Shown here piece by piece: positions 1-5,748 of a stretch of 6,422 bases of DNA. Position numbers and translations under genes: made by a program. The notes under the pieces were generated by a model. It did not search any database. It had not been told where the DNA came from and saw only the letters and a list, made by a program, of their open reading frames with translations. The DNA lies in assembly GCA_964639275.1 (NCBI GenBank), contig CAZXCQ010000324.1:1-6422 (forward strand), given 5' to 3'. Source of the DNA: CAZXCQ01 sp964639275. GTDB lineage: Bacteria > Desulfobacterota > DSM-4660 > Desulfatiglandales > Desulfatiglandaceae. Positions within the stretch are counted from its first letter, which is position 1. Every line of letters starts with the position of its first letter.

Positions 1-31
1 ATGGATCTCTCCCTGAAACGAACCCCCACCC

Positions 32-55
32 TCAATAAAGAGAGGCCTTTATTGA
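32..55. repeat. Short perfect inverted repeat (9-bp arms)
   Basis: Arms TCAATAAAG (32-40) and CTTTATTGA (47-55) are perfect reverse complements around a 6-nt loop. No T-run follows on either strand, so it is not a textbook intrinsic terminator. It could be a protein-binding palindrome, or a processing or 3'-end structure for transcripts arriving from either side. It lies downstream of the small minus-strand gene and its weak terminator-like hairpins. No function is assigned. Confidence 0.5.
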
Positions 56-83
56 TCGGATTGCTTATAACCTATCTTGAAAC

Positions 84-121
84 AAAAATCAAGTTTTGAT
101 AAAAAGGCCCCGCTTTGACCT
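84..121 (-). terminator. Tandem weak intrinsic-terminator-like hairpins after the 107-aa gene
   Basis: On the minus strand, AGGTC (121-117) can pair with GGCCT (109-105) through one G-U pair around a 7-nt loop, and the T residues continue to 101. Immediately after it, ATCAA (100-96) pairs with TTGAT (92-88) around a 3-nt loop and is followed by TTTT (87-84). Each stem is only 5 bp, so each alone is weak. The tandem arrangement just beyond a stop codon makes a terminator role reasonable. Confidence 0.4.
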
Positions 122-130
122 ATATCCACC

Positions 131-147
131 GGCATCTCTTAGATGCC
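131..147. repeat. Hairpin spanning the stop codon of the 107-aa gene
   Basis: GGCATCT (131-137) and AGATGCC (141-147) form a perfect 7-bp stem with a 3-nt loop. The TAA stop codon of the minus-strand gene (141-139) sits at the loop edge. There is no adjacent T-run, so this is not a canonical terminator; it might protect the mRNA 3' end. Confidence 0.45.
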
Positions 148-462
148 GAGCTCCTCATCGGAGAGCTCTTTCATTATGGTGATCTCATGACTGTCCACGA
201 CCTTGGACCACTCTAACATCATTTCCCTCATTTCCTTATCAGCAAACATATGCTCCATCATCGATTCCATGGCACCAAAACTATCCCACTCGGTCATGAA
301 ATACAGGGTCTGCACCGCATCACCACCGCTGATGCACCCGTAGGTCTTTGCCGGAGGGAGCCCTTTCCCCTCCCACGTTTGCTTAAACTGCTTCATCAGT
401 TTCCCTGCCTCTTCCCATTTGCCGGGGGCAAATTTCACCTTTTCAACGCATGTTACCTTCAT
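139..462 (-). CDS. Small conserved-type protein, probable dimeric alpha/beta-barrel (ABM/NIPSNAP-like)
   Basis: A 107-residue soluble protein with no signal peptide or membrane segment. It starts with a beta strand (MKVTCVEKVKF). A helix follows (about 14-32), then a strand pair including 'TLYFMTEWDSF' (about 52-62). A Met-rich second helix runs about 63-88, and a final strand 'HEITIMKEL' lies at about 92-100. This beta-alpha-beta-beta-alpha-beta order and the 'EWDS' turn are typical of small ferredoxin-like dimeric alpha/beta-barrel proteins, which include antibiotic-biosynthesis monooxygenase-like and NIPSNAP-like families. I cannot name the exact family and I see no catalytic signature, so no reaction is assigned. 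The start is set by a very strong ribosome binding site, AAAGGAGG, 6 nt before ATG. The gene stands alone, 397 bp beyond the kinase gene and separated from it by repeats, so a shared transcript is doubtful. The coding call is firm; the fold is inferred. Confidence 0.85.
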   Translation of the reverse strand: MKVTCVEKVKFAPGKWEEAGKLMKQFKQTWEGKGLPPAKTYGCISGGDAVQTLYFMTEWDSFGAMESMMEHMFADKEMREMMLEWSKVVDSHEITIMKELSDEELGI

Positions 463-468
463 TTTTGT

Positions 469-476
469 CCTCCTTT
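469..476 (-). promoter_or_regulatory. Strong Shine-Dalgarno site of the 107-aa gene
   Basis: The minus strand reads AAAGGAGG, 6 nt upstream of the ATG at 462-460. It is nearly a full anti-16S match and the strongest site in the window, suggesting efficient translation of this small protein and confirming the start. Confidence 0.85.
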
Positions 477-488
477 GCTTGGTTTTTT

Positions 489-604
489 GGTATCAATTTA
501 GCTTTCTTCGAAACACTTTACCTTTTTGAAAGCCGGGCAAAGGGGATTCCGGACCCCCATTCCCCTGCCTAAGTTCCAATTTTGAAAAAAGCTAAATTGA
601 TACC
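489..604. repeat. 116-bp unit bounded by 25-bp imperfect inverted repeats
   Basis: The segment 489-513 is the reverse complement of 580-604 at 23 of 25 positions. The outer 17 bp are perfect (489-505 against 588-604, beginning GGTATCAATTTAGC). The mismatched pairs are 506/587 and 510/583. The centre holds a smaller hairpin, AGGGGA (541-546) with TCCCCT (561-566). The unit has no coding capacity and I found no convincing target-site duplication. It lies directly upstream of the ribosome binding site of the 107-aa gene, so the near copy could be a regulatory site for that gene. It could also be a decayed miniature transposable element. Confidence 0.75.
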
Positions 605-618
605 TTTCTTCAAAATTG
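577..618. repeat. AT-rich hairpin sharing an arm with both larger repeats
   Basis: The segment 577-591 pairs with 604-618 at 14 of 15 positions (mismatch 587/608) around a 12-nt loop. Its left arm overlaps arms of the 489-604 and 568-788 repeats, so these pairings are mutually exclusive in one strand. This is either a switchable structure or the trace of repeated insertion or duplication of one end sequence. Confidence 0.6.
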
Positions 619-652
619 ATGAATCCGCAAAAAGCCAGAATTTACCTTGTTT

Positions 653-745
653 GTCATTCCGGACTTGATTTAGGCTGACCCCTACTGGATACGGGGGGAT
701 TCAGTATTTTCAACTCGTTCTGAATCCCGCCTTCGCGGGAATGAC
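653..745. repeat. REP-like palindromic repeat (GTCATTCC ... GGAATGAC type)
   Basis: GTCATTCC (653-660) and GGAATGAC (738-745) bound the element. Inside are GGGATTCAG (696-704) against CTGAATCCC (720-728), a perfect 9-bp stem with a 15-nt loop, and the tight hairpin TCCCGC-CTTC-GCGGGA (725-740). From general knowledge, this sequence type is a dispersed intergenic repeat in many Desulfobacterota and related genomes. This copy is somewhat diverged in its left half. It does not look like a classical terminator because no T-run follows on either strand. Confidence 0.75.
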
Positions 746-859
746 GGGTACAGAGACTTCTTACGAAATCATAAAATTGGAACTTAGGGCTCAGTCAAAT
801 ATAACTTCGCAGAATTGACGCTCAGATTTGGGCCGGATTTGGGTGTTCCTGCTGACTTC

Positions 860-3800
860 TCAAGAACCCCGGGTAACGTCTTCCGGATTGCCGGCCTCCA
901 ACACCTCCTTCAATTTCCCGGCCAATGTTGCGACCGAAAACGGTTTTTGGACATATCCTTGGGCACCGGCATCCAGGATTCCCTGGACAGGTCCATCAAT
1001 GGCGTAACCGCTAAACACGATCACTTTCAAGTCCGGTCTGGCCTCCATGAGAACGGGATACACCTTGTCACCACTGATATCCGGCAGCTTTACGTCGAGG
1101 AGGGCAAGATCGATGTCTCCATCAAATGTCCTGGCAAGTCTAATGGCCTCTTGCCCGGTCCTGGCCTCGAGGAGTCGATAGCCCAGTCTCCCCATCATCC
1201 GTCTGACCACCTTCACCACAGGCCCTTCATCCTCAATCACCAGAATGGTCGCTTCACCTGCGGGGAACTCGATTTCATGCTCTGACGTCACCTCTTCTTC
1301 GACCTCTTTTTTGACCTGGATGGCAGGGAGGTAGACCCTAACCAGGGTCCCCTTGCCCGGTTCTGAATCCACAGTCACTACGCCGTCGTGGTTCGAAACA
1401 ATGCCGTAAACAGCGGCCATCCCAAGCCCGCGGCCGATAAAATGGGTGGTGAAAAAGGGGTCAAAAACCCTTTCCCTTGTCGCCTGATCCATGCCTTTCC
1501 CATCATCTTCAATAGAAAGACAGACATATCGACCCGGTTTGAGACCCGGGTGACCCTTTGTGAACTCCTGGTCAAGATCGATGTTTCTGGTGGAGACCCG
1601 GATACGGCCCGGGCCTGCTATGGCCTCATTTGAATTGGCCACTATGGCAGAAAGGACCATCTGCATCTGGGTCCTATCGATTTCCACCTTCAAGACATCG
1701 AGCGGGAGGTCGGTCTCAAACCGGACACCCGGTCCAAGGGTATGTTCGATAAGGGGTAGTGTCTCTTCGACAAAATCACTCATAGAGACGGGCAAGGGAA
1801 CATATTTCCCTCCCCGTGCATAGGCCAGCAATTGACTGGTCAGGCCGGCCATCTGCCGGCCGGATGTCTTCATGTCTTTGAGGATTTCCATGGCTCCATT
1901 ATCTTCACCATAATCCATTTCAAGAAGCGCGATGTTTCCGATGATGGGAGTCAGGGCGTTATTAAACTGATGCGCAATGCCGCCTGCCAGGGTGGATATG
2001 GCCTCCATCCTTTTGGCTTCGTGGAGTTGGGCCTCCAGACGCCATTTCTCTTCCTCCGCCTTCTTGCGTGCCGTAATATCGATCACATTCCCCATGATAG
2101 CGGGTCGTCCGTCATACTGGATCAGGCTGACCATGGTGTCGCACCAGATCGTCTCCCCGTCCTTCCTGACCCGCTTGACCTCATATTCATCAGGGACTGC
2201 TTCTCCCGCCAGCCTCCGGGACACCCTCTGGCTGACAAGATCCCGCTGGTCGGGATGAATCAACTTGATGGAGCCTTCACCCAGCAGTTCTTCTGCGGCG
2301 TAACCATGGATCTTGGCAAACCGATCATTGACAAAGACATACTTTCCGTTCTGGACGATAAAGACACCGATAAGCGACTTTTCGGTCAGTGTCTTGTATT
2401 TCTCCTCGCTCTCCCTCAGTGCCACCTCCGCCCGCTTGCGATCGGTGATGTCCCTTCCAAGACCGACGAGACCCACGATCTTCCTGGAGCTATCCCGCAG
2501 AGGAATTTTGCTCGTTAGATTCCATAGGGTTCTGCCCACTTGATCAACCGGGCGGTCTTCTTTATTGAGGAGCGGTTTACCTGATCGAAAGACATCCTGA
2601 TCGTCGGCATAGTATCGGGATGCCTGTTCCTTGGGGAAGAGTTCAAAGACCGTTTTTCCAACCACCTCCTCAGGTGTCTTCTCCATGAGCCGCGCAAAGG
2701 CATTGTTGCTCATCAGGTACCGACTCTCGGTATCTTTGACATAGATATAGTCCGGCACGATGTCTATGACGGTACGAAGCAGATTCCTTTCTTCGGCCAA
2801 GGCCTCCTCCGCCTGCACCCTCTCCGTTACATCCCGGACAACACCTCGAAAACCGATCCGATGACCTCCTGAATCCTTAATCAAAGCCACTGATATCTCG
2901 TTATTTCTTCTGGCTCCGTCCTTCCTGATTACTTCATACTCAAATCCCTTTGCAGGTTTTCCTGTGACATATACCTTGTTAAAGACCTGATACACCTTTT
3001 TGGCAGTCTGTTGATCCATGTACTGACGATAACTCATCCCCATTAATTCATCTCTTGAATATCCATGGATCTTGCAGAGGGAACTATTAAAGAAGGTAAA
3101 CTTCCCGTTTAGATCAACCTCAAAATAGCCATCTTCAATGCTTTCGAGGATGGTTCGGTATTTCTCCTCGCTCTCCCGAAGGGCCACTTCCATCCGCCTG
3201 CGCTCGGTCATGTCCCTCATACTGCTGAGGATGGCCGGCTGACCATCCATATGGACAACACCCACAATCACCTCCATAAAGAGCCGCTCTCCATCTTTAC
3301 GCACTATGGGAAGTTCAAACCTGGTCTCGAACTTCTCTCCTCGGAGACGTCTCTTACCCCGGTCACATGTCCATTCCCTTTTTTCCGGCGCGACAACAGC
3401 CCAGCCATCCAGATTCTTTAACTCCGCCCATTCATATCCCAGGAGTTGGAGACAGGCCGGGTTGGCATATAAATGGCCGGTTTCGGCAAAGACCCTGATG
3501 GCATCAGAGCTATTTTCCACCACGGTGCGGTATCTCTCTTCACTCTCTCGAAGTGCCTTCTCAACCTGTTTTCTCTCTTCAATTTCTTGTTTGAGCTGCG
3601 CGTTTACGAATCTCAACTCGATAGTACGTTCCTCCACCCGTTGTTCCAATTCGTTGTGGGCTTGTTTTATGGCCTCCTCTGCCTGCCTGCGGTCGGTTAT
3701 GTCCGTCAGTAAACATAATGCCGCAGGTCTATCTTCCCAGGAGAACCTTGCTACATTGAGCTCAACCCACTTAGTTTCTCCAGATTTATTGATGATTCTG

Positions 3801-4132
3801 AAAGGATAGGTGCTCGGAAGCGCTTTACCTCTAAGCCGTTTTTTGTGGCGCTCCCGTACCATCTCCTGATCTTCCTCGTGGATAAAATTCGTAAAGGGCT
3901 TAGAGGCCAGTTCTTCTTGCGAATAACCATAAAGCTCTTCTCCTTTGGGGTTTATGAATTTAATCACTTCGTCCTGGGCAACGTAAATGGCCTCATTGGC
4001 GTTTTCAAAAAGAGTGCGATATCTCTCTTCGCTGGCTCGTAAGGCCTGTTCCAGCCGCTTCCGCTTAATCGCCTCTTTCTCTAAATCCCTAATCCTCTGT
4101 TTCAATTCCTCATAGCTGGGTTTTTGGGCCAT
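860..4132 (-). CDS. Soluble hybrid sensor histidine kinase: five PAS domains, HisKA, HATPase and C-terminal receiver
   Basis: A 1090-residue protein that should sense intracellular signals, autophosphorylate a histidine and pass the phosphate to its own receiver. No membrane segment or signal peptide is visible. Order: coiled coil about 6-35; PAS1 about 36-150; coiled coil about 150-195; PAS2 about 196-313; PAS3 about 319-440; PAS4 about 446-568; PAS5 about 573-692; HisKA about 700-775; HATPase about 815-937; receiver about 961-1078. The phospho-acceptor is H721 in GGIAHQFNN. ATP-site motifs are N833 (N box), DDGKGM at 876-881 (G1), DPFF at 891-894 (F box) and GRGLGMA from 900 (G2). Receiver residues are E967/D968, phospho-acceptor D1013, S1041 and K1063, a complete set. 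The residue after the histidine is Gln, not the usual Asp or Glu. PAS ligands cannot be read from sequence. The ATG has GAGGGG 8 nt upstream. A consensus-like promoter and a terminator hairpin precede the gene, so it is likely transcribed separately and possibly attenuated. No HPt or DNA-binding output is present, so its partner is unknown. Confidence 0.97.
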   Translation of the reverse strand: MAQKPSYEELKQRIRDLEKEAIKRKRLEQALRASEERYRTLFENANEAIYVAQDEVIKFINPKGEELYGYSQEELASKPFTNFIHEEDQEMVRERHKKRLRGKALPSTYPFRIINKSGETKWVELNVARFSWEDRPAALCLLTDITDRRQAEEAIKQAHNELEQRVEERTIELRFVNAQLKQEIEERKQVEKALRESEERYRTVVENSSDAIRVFAETGHLYANPACLQLLGYEWAELKNLDGWAVVAPEKREWTCDRGKRRLRGEKFETRFELPIVRKDGERLFMEVIVGVVHMDGQPAILSSMRDMTERRRMEVALRESEEKYRTILESIEDGYFEVDLNGKFTFFNSSLCKIHGYSRDELMGMSYRQYMDQQTAKKVYQVFNKVYVTGKPAKGFEYEVIRKDGARRNNEISVALIKDSGGHRIGFRGVVRDVTERVQAEEALAEERNLLRTVIDIVPDYIYVKDTESRYLMSNNAFARLMEKTPEEVVGKTVFELFPKEQASRYYADDQDVFRSGKPLLNKEDRPVDQVGRTLWNLTSKIPLRDSSRKIVGLVGLGRDITDRKRAEVALRESEEKYKTLTEKSLIGVFIVQNGKYVFVNDRFAKIHGYAAEELLGEGSIKLIHPDQRDLVSQRVSRRLAGEAVPDEYEVKRVRKDGETIWCDTMVSLIQYDGRPAIMGNVIDITARKKAEEEKWRLEAQLHEAKRMEAISTLAGGIAHQFNNALTPIIGNIALLEMDYGEDNGAMEILKDMKTSGRQMAGLTSQLLAYARGGKYVPLPVSMSDFVEETLPLIEHTLGPGVRFETDLPLDVLKVEIDRTQMQMVLSAIVANSNEAIAGPGRIRVSTRNIDLDQEFTKGHPGLKPGRYVCLSIEDDGKGMDQATRERVFDPFFTTHFIGRGLGMAAVYGIVSNHDGVVTVDSEPGKGTLVRVYLPAIQVKKEVEEEVTSEHEIEFPAGEATILVIEDEGPVVKVVRRMMGRLGYRLLEARTGQEAIRLARTFDGDIDLALLDVKLPDISGDKVYPVLMEARPDLKVIVFSGYAIDGPVQGILDAGAQGYVQKPFSVATLAGKLKEVLEAGNPEDVTRGS

Positions 4133-4194
4133 TTGAAGATCCCCTCATTCAGTGAAGATTGAAGACTGATCCCTGATTGCGTTCTTGGTTCTCC

Positions 4195-4253
4195 AAAAAA
4201 AACGAAAAGGCCCAGACACCTCTACCTTTGGTACGGTGCATGAGCCTTCGTCG
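4195..4253 (-). terminator. Strong intrinsic terminator in the leader of the kinase gene
   Basis: On the minus strand, the 19-nt arm 4253-4235 (starting CGACGAAGGC) pairs with the 18-nt arm 4220-4203 (ending GCCTTTTCG). There is one bulged C (4250), one mismatch and three G-U pairs. The loop (4234-4221) can fold further as TACC-AAA-GGTA. Eight T residues follow directly (4202-4195). This is by far the best terminator structure in the window. It lies between the promoter at 4346-4318 and the kinase start, ending about 62 nt before the ATG. It could end a short RNA, act as a conditional attenuator, or terminate read-through from the HD-GYP gene. Confidence 0.85.
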
Positions 4254-4311
4254 GTCCCGTGAGGGTTTCTCCCGGGTTGTTTTTAATCTTTTCATGGTGA
4301 TCTATTTTGGG
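4195..4311 (-). ncRNA. Putative small RNA or regulatory leader, about 117 nt
   Basis: The transcript predicted from the promoter at 4346-4318 would begin near 4311 and end in the T-run at 4202-4195. After an A-rich single-stranded start, it holds a compact hairpin at 4276-4256 (CCCG-G-GAG, loop AAACC, CTC-A-CGGG, one G-A mismatch). Two nucleotides later comes the long terminator hairpin. This architecture is typical of bacterial small RNAs and also of riboswitch or attenuator leaders. I do not recognise a known family: the core motifs of the GEMM cyclic-di-GMP riboswitches are not evident. Whether it stands alone or controls the kinase gene cannot be decided from one copy. Both ends are inferred. 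Confidence 0.55.
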
Positions 4312-4317
4312 AGAAAA

Positions 4318-4346
4318 ATTATAGTCGAGACGAGCTTGCAAGTCAA
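4318..4346 (-). promoter_or_regulatory. Near-consensus sigma-70 promoter
   Basis: The minus strand has TTGACT (4346-4341), exactly 17 nt of spacer, then a perfect TATAAT (4323-4318). The start of transcription is expected around 4311, in a CTCCC context. The -35 hexamer begins 17 nt after the stop codon of the HD-GYP gene, so the promoter drives whatever lies between there and the kinase gene. One position away from consensus suggests strong, fairly unregulated initiation, so any control probably acts after initiation, at the terminator. Confidence 0.85.
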
Positions 4347-4363
4347 GAATATAGCAGCCGGAC

Positions 4364-5722
4364 CTACCCAATCCTAAACCCCTTCTCTTTGAAAAGCCTC
4401 AGGCAGGCATCAACCACCACAGGATCATAAAAAAGCCCGCGATTCCCCGAAATTTCCTCCAGTGCCTTTTCGATACCGAGAGAGACCCGGTAAGGTCTGT
4501 GAGAGGCCATTGCTTCCACAACATCAGCCACCGCAAGGATCCTTGATTCCATAAGAATGTCCTTGCCCGAAAGACCCTGGGGATACCCCGAACCGTCCAT
4601 CCGCTCGTGGTGCTGTAACACCATCTGAGCTATGGGCCAGGGAAAGTCGATTTCTTTTAATATATCATAACCCACCTGAGGGTGCACTCGAATAATACCG
4701 AATTCCATTTCGGATATTCGACCGGGTTTACTGAGGATCTCAGCGGGAACCGACAGCTTGCCGAGGTCATGGATAACCCCGGCCATCCGTAATCCCTCAA
4801 TTTGGTGATCCTGGGAAAGGCCCATCTCCTCGGCTATGGCGCAGGCCAGATTGGCCACTCGCTGTTGATGCCCCGCTGTATAGGGGTCTCTTGTTTCGAC
4901 CGCAATTGCCATGGCTCGAATCGCGCCTTCCATGGCCTTTTGCAGCTTACCGAGACTCTGCTGAAGCCGCTCCTCCGCACGCCTGCGCTCCCTGAGGAGG
5001 TCGTCAAGGTCGCTCTTGATAACTGACAGGGCATCAAAGACAGGCCTGTATGGGTGTGACGGATCGACTTCAAATGCAGGGGCAACCCCGTCGGTTTCCC
5101 AGTTGATATTCCCCAAATATCTGAGCAATTCGTCAACGTATTGCTGGGTCTTCTCCGAAGTGGAAAACTCTGCCCCTCCCTGTCCTGCTATGGGAGGAGA
5201 AACTGGTTTCATTTCTGTGGGTTCTATTGTCCCACGCACTATTTCAACGGCAAGCTTTGCCGCGGCTGGATAATCTCGAACTACTTGGACCTTGTACCTG
5301 CCGATATAAAGTCGTTTTGCAAGACTGATACTCATCTTGAAGACTGGTGAAGTACTGCAGAAGATCAGTCCAAGAAGATGTGGGCGTCTCCTCATATGCC
5401 TTATAAAAAACCGACGTGCCTCAACAGAGACCGTTTTCAGGTTTGAATAGTCTTCTATCTGCACATATCCTTGTCCTTCAGAGAATGTATGTTCCACAAT
5501 CTCATCAACAAACCTGATGGATTTTTGAACGTCCGCCAGCCCACCGGCTCCTGAGGGTCGAGACCAGATAATGCTATCCCCCACGATACTGACGGTGAGC
5601 CTAAAACTCTCACTACACCTTACATTGGTCCATTCGGGTTTACTATAGATGGGTAATGCGGAGACAGGGCAGATTCCGGAGGAGATTGTCATATCAGGCT
5701 GGACTTCGTTGTCTAGGCTCAC
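4364..5722 (-). CDS. HD-GYP cyclic-di-GMP phosphodiesterase candidate with an N-terminal SpoIIAA/STAS-like domain
   Basis: A 452-residue soluble protein expected to hydrolyse cyclic-di-GMP. The C-terminal HD-GYP domain (about 265-445) has all the main signatures: 'RDPYTAGH' with H285, HDLGK with H318/D319, H347 in 'RVHPQVGYDIL', HHERMDGSGYP at 371-381 (H371, H372 and the GYP triad), and D400 in 'LAVAD'. These provide a full bimetal site. Position 281, four before H285, is Tyr rather than a possible extra acidic ligand, so a two-metal rather than three-metal centre is likelier. Residues 232-268 form a charged coiled-coil linker. Residues about 40-165 form a separate domain ('FWSRP'-type strand written here as IIWSRP, 'YVQIEDYSNL', then a region around 'GLIFCSTSPVFKMS'). 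I have seen it in signalling proteins of deltaproteobacteria and its pattern suggests a SpoIIAA/STAS-like fold, by inference only. There is no receiver or membrane segment. The start is GTG, supported by AAGGAG 6 nt upstream. It lies 26 bp after the DUF2889 gene, so an operon is likely. Confidence 0.96.
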   Translation of the reverse strand: MSLDNEVQPDMTISSGICPVSALPIYSKPEWTNVRCSESFRLTVSIVGDSIIWSRPSGAGGLADVQKSIRFVDEIVEHTFSEGQGYVQIEDYSNLKTVSVEARRFFIRHMRRRPHLLGLIFCSTSPVFKMSISLAKRLYIGRYKVQVVRDYPAAAKLAVEIVRGTIEPTEMKPVSPPIAGQGGAEFSTSEKTQQYVDELLRYLGNINWETDGVAPAFEVDPSHPYRPVFDALSVIKSDLDDLLRERRRAEERLQQSLGKLQKAMEGAIRAMAIAVETRDPYTAGHQQRVANLACAIAEEMGLSQDHQIEGLRMAGVIHDLGKLSVPAEILSKPGRISEMEFGIIRVHPQVGYDILKEIDFPWPIAQMVLQHHERMDGSGYPQGLSGKDILMESRILAVADVVEAMASHRPYRVSLGIEKALEEISGNRGLFYDPVVVDACLRLFKEKGFRIG

Positions 5723-5728
5723 TGGACT

Positions 5729-5734
5729 CTCCTT
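5729..5734 (-). promoter_or_regulatory. Shine-Dalgarno site deciding the GTG start of the HD-GYP gene
   Basis: The minus strand reads AAGGAG with a 6-nt gap to the GTG at 5722-5720. The next in-frame ATG, ten codons on (Met11), has no comparable site. The GTG start is therefore preferred. Confidence 0.75.
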
Positions 5735-5748
5735 GGTCAGACAAAACC

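Larger units (their letters stand above)
568..788. repeat. 221-bp MITE-like unit with 16-bp perfect terminal inverted repeats
   Basis: CCTAAGTTCCAATTTT (568-583) and AAAATTGGAACTTAGG (773-788) are perfect reverse complements. The interior contains a REP-like palindromic element (653-745) and no open reading frame. Size, terminal repeats and lack of genes fit a miniature inverted-repeat element. I see no clear target duplication at the ends (left flank TG, right flank GC), so mobility is not shown. Its left arm lies inside the 489-604 unit, so the two repeats interleave rather than nest. Confidence 0.65.

Noticed and set aside
617..660. Sigma-54 promoter upstream of the 107-aa gene
   Set aside because: The minus-strand TGGCTTTTTGC looks similar, but the GG to GC spacing is 6 nt rather than the required 10.
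725..740. Intrinsic terminator for the kinase gene
   Set aside because: The TCCCGC-CTTC-GCGGGA stem is good, but no T-run follows on the minus strand and the sequence belongs to a REP-like repeat. Any terminating effect would be incidental.
815..1285. 156-codon plus-strand open frame
   Set aside because: It lies opposite the HATPase-receiver end of the kinase gene, has no recognisable domain, and the minus-strand product has complete motifs here.
1832..2518. 228-codon plus-strand open frame, the longest on that strand
   Set aside because: It is antisense to the PAS5-HisKA region of the kinase; its composition (Cys-, His- and Pro-rich stretches) and lack of any motif mark it as a shadow frame.
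3306..3809. 167-codon plus-strand open frame rich in Ser and Leu
   Set aside because: It is antisense to PAS1-PAS2 of the kinase. The Ser/Leu richness is what reverse complements of the Glu/Arg-rich linker codons produce.
2395..4045. Recurrent DNA similarity inside the kinase gene (around 2400, 3165, 3535 and 4025) as separate repeats
   Set aside because: These encode the 'ALRESEE-YRT' linker before successive PAS domains, so protein-level module duplication explains them.
4195..4320. GEMM (cyclic-di-GMP) or guanidine (ykkC) riboswitch
   Set aside because: The location and fragments such as CCCGGGAGA suggested these, but the conserved cores are not in the right order and the hairpin layout differs. 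A covariance-model search could overturn this.
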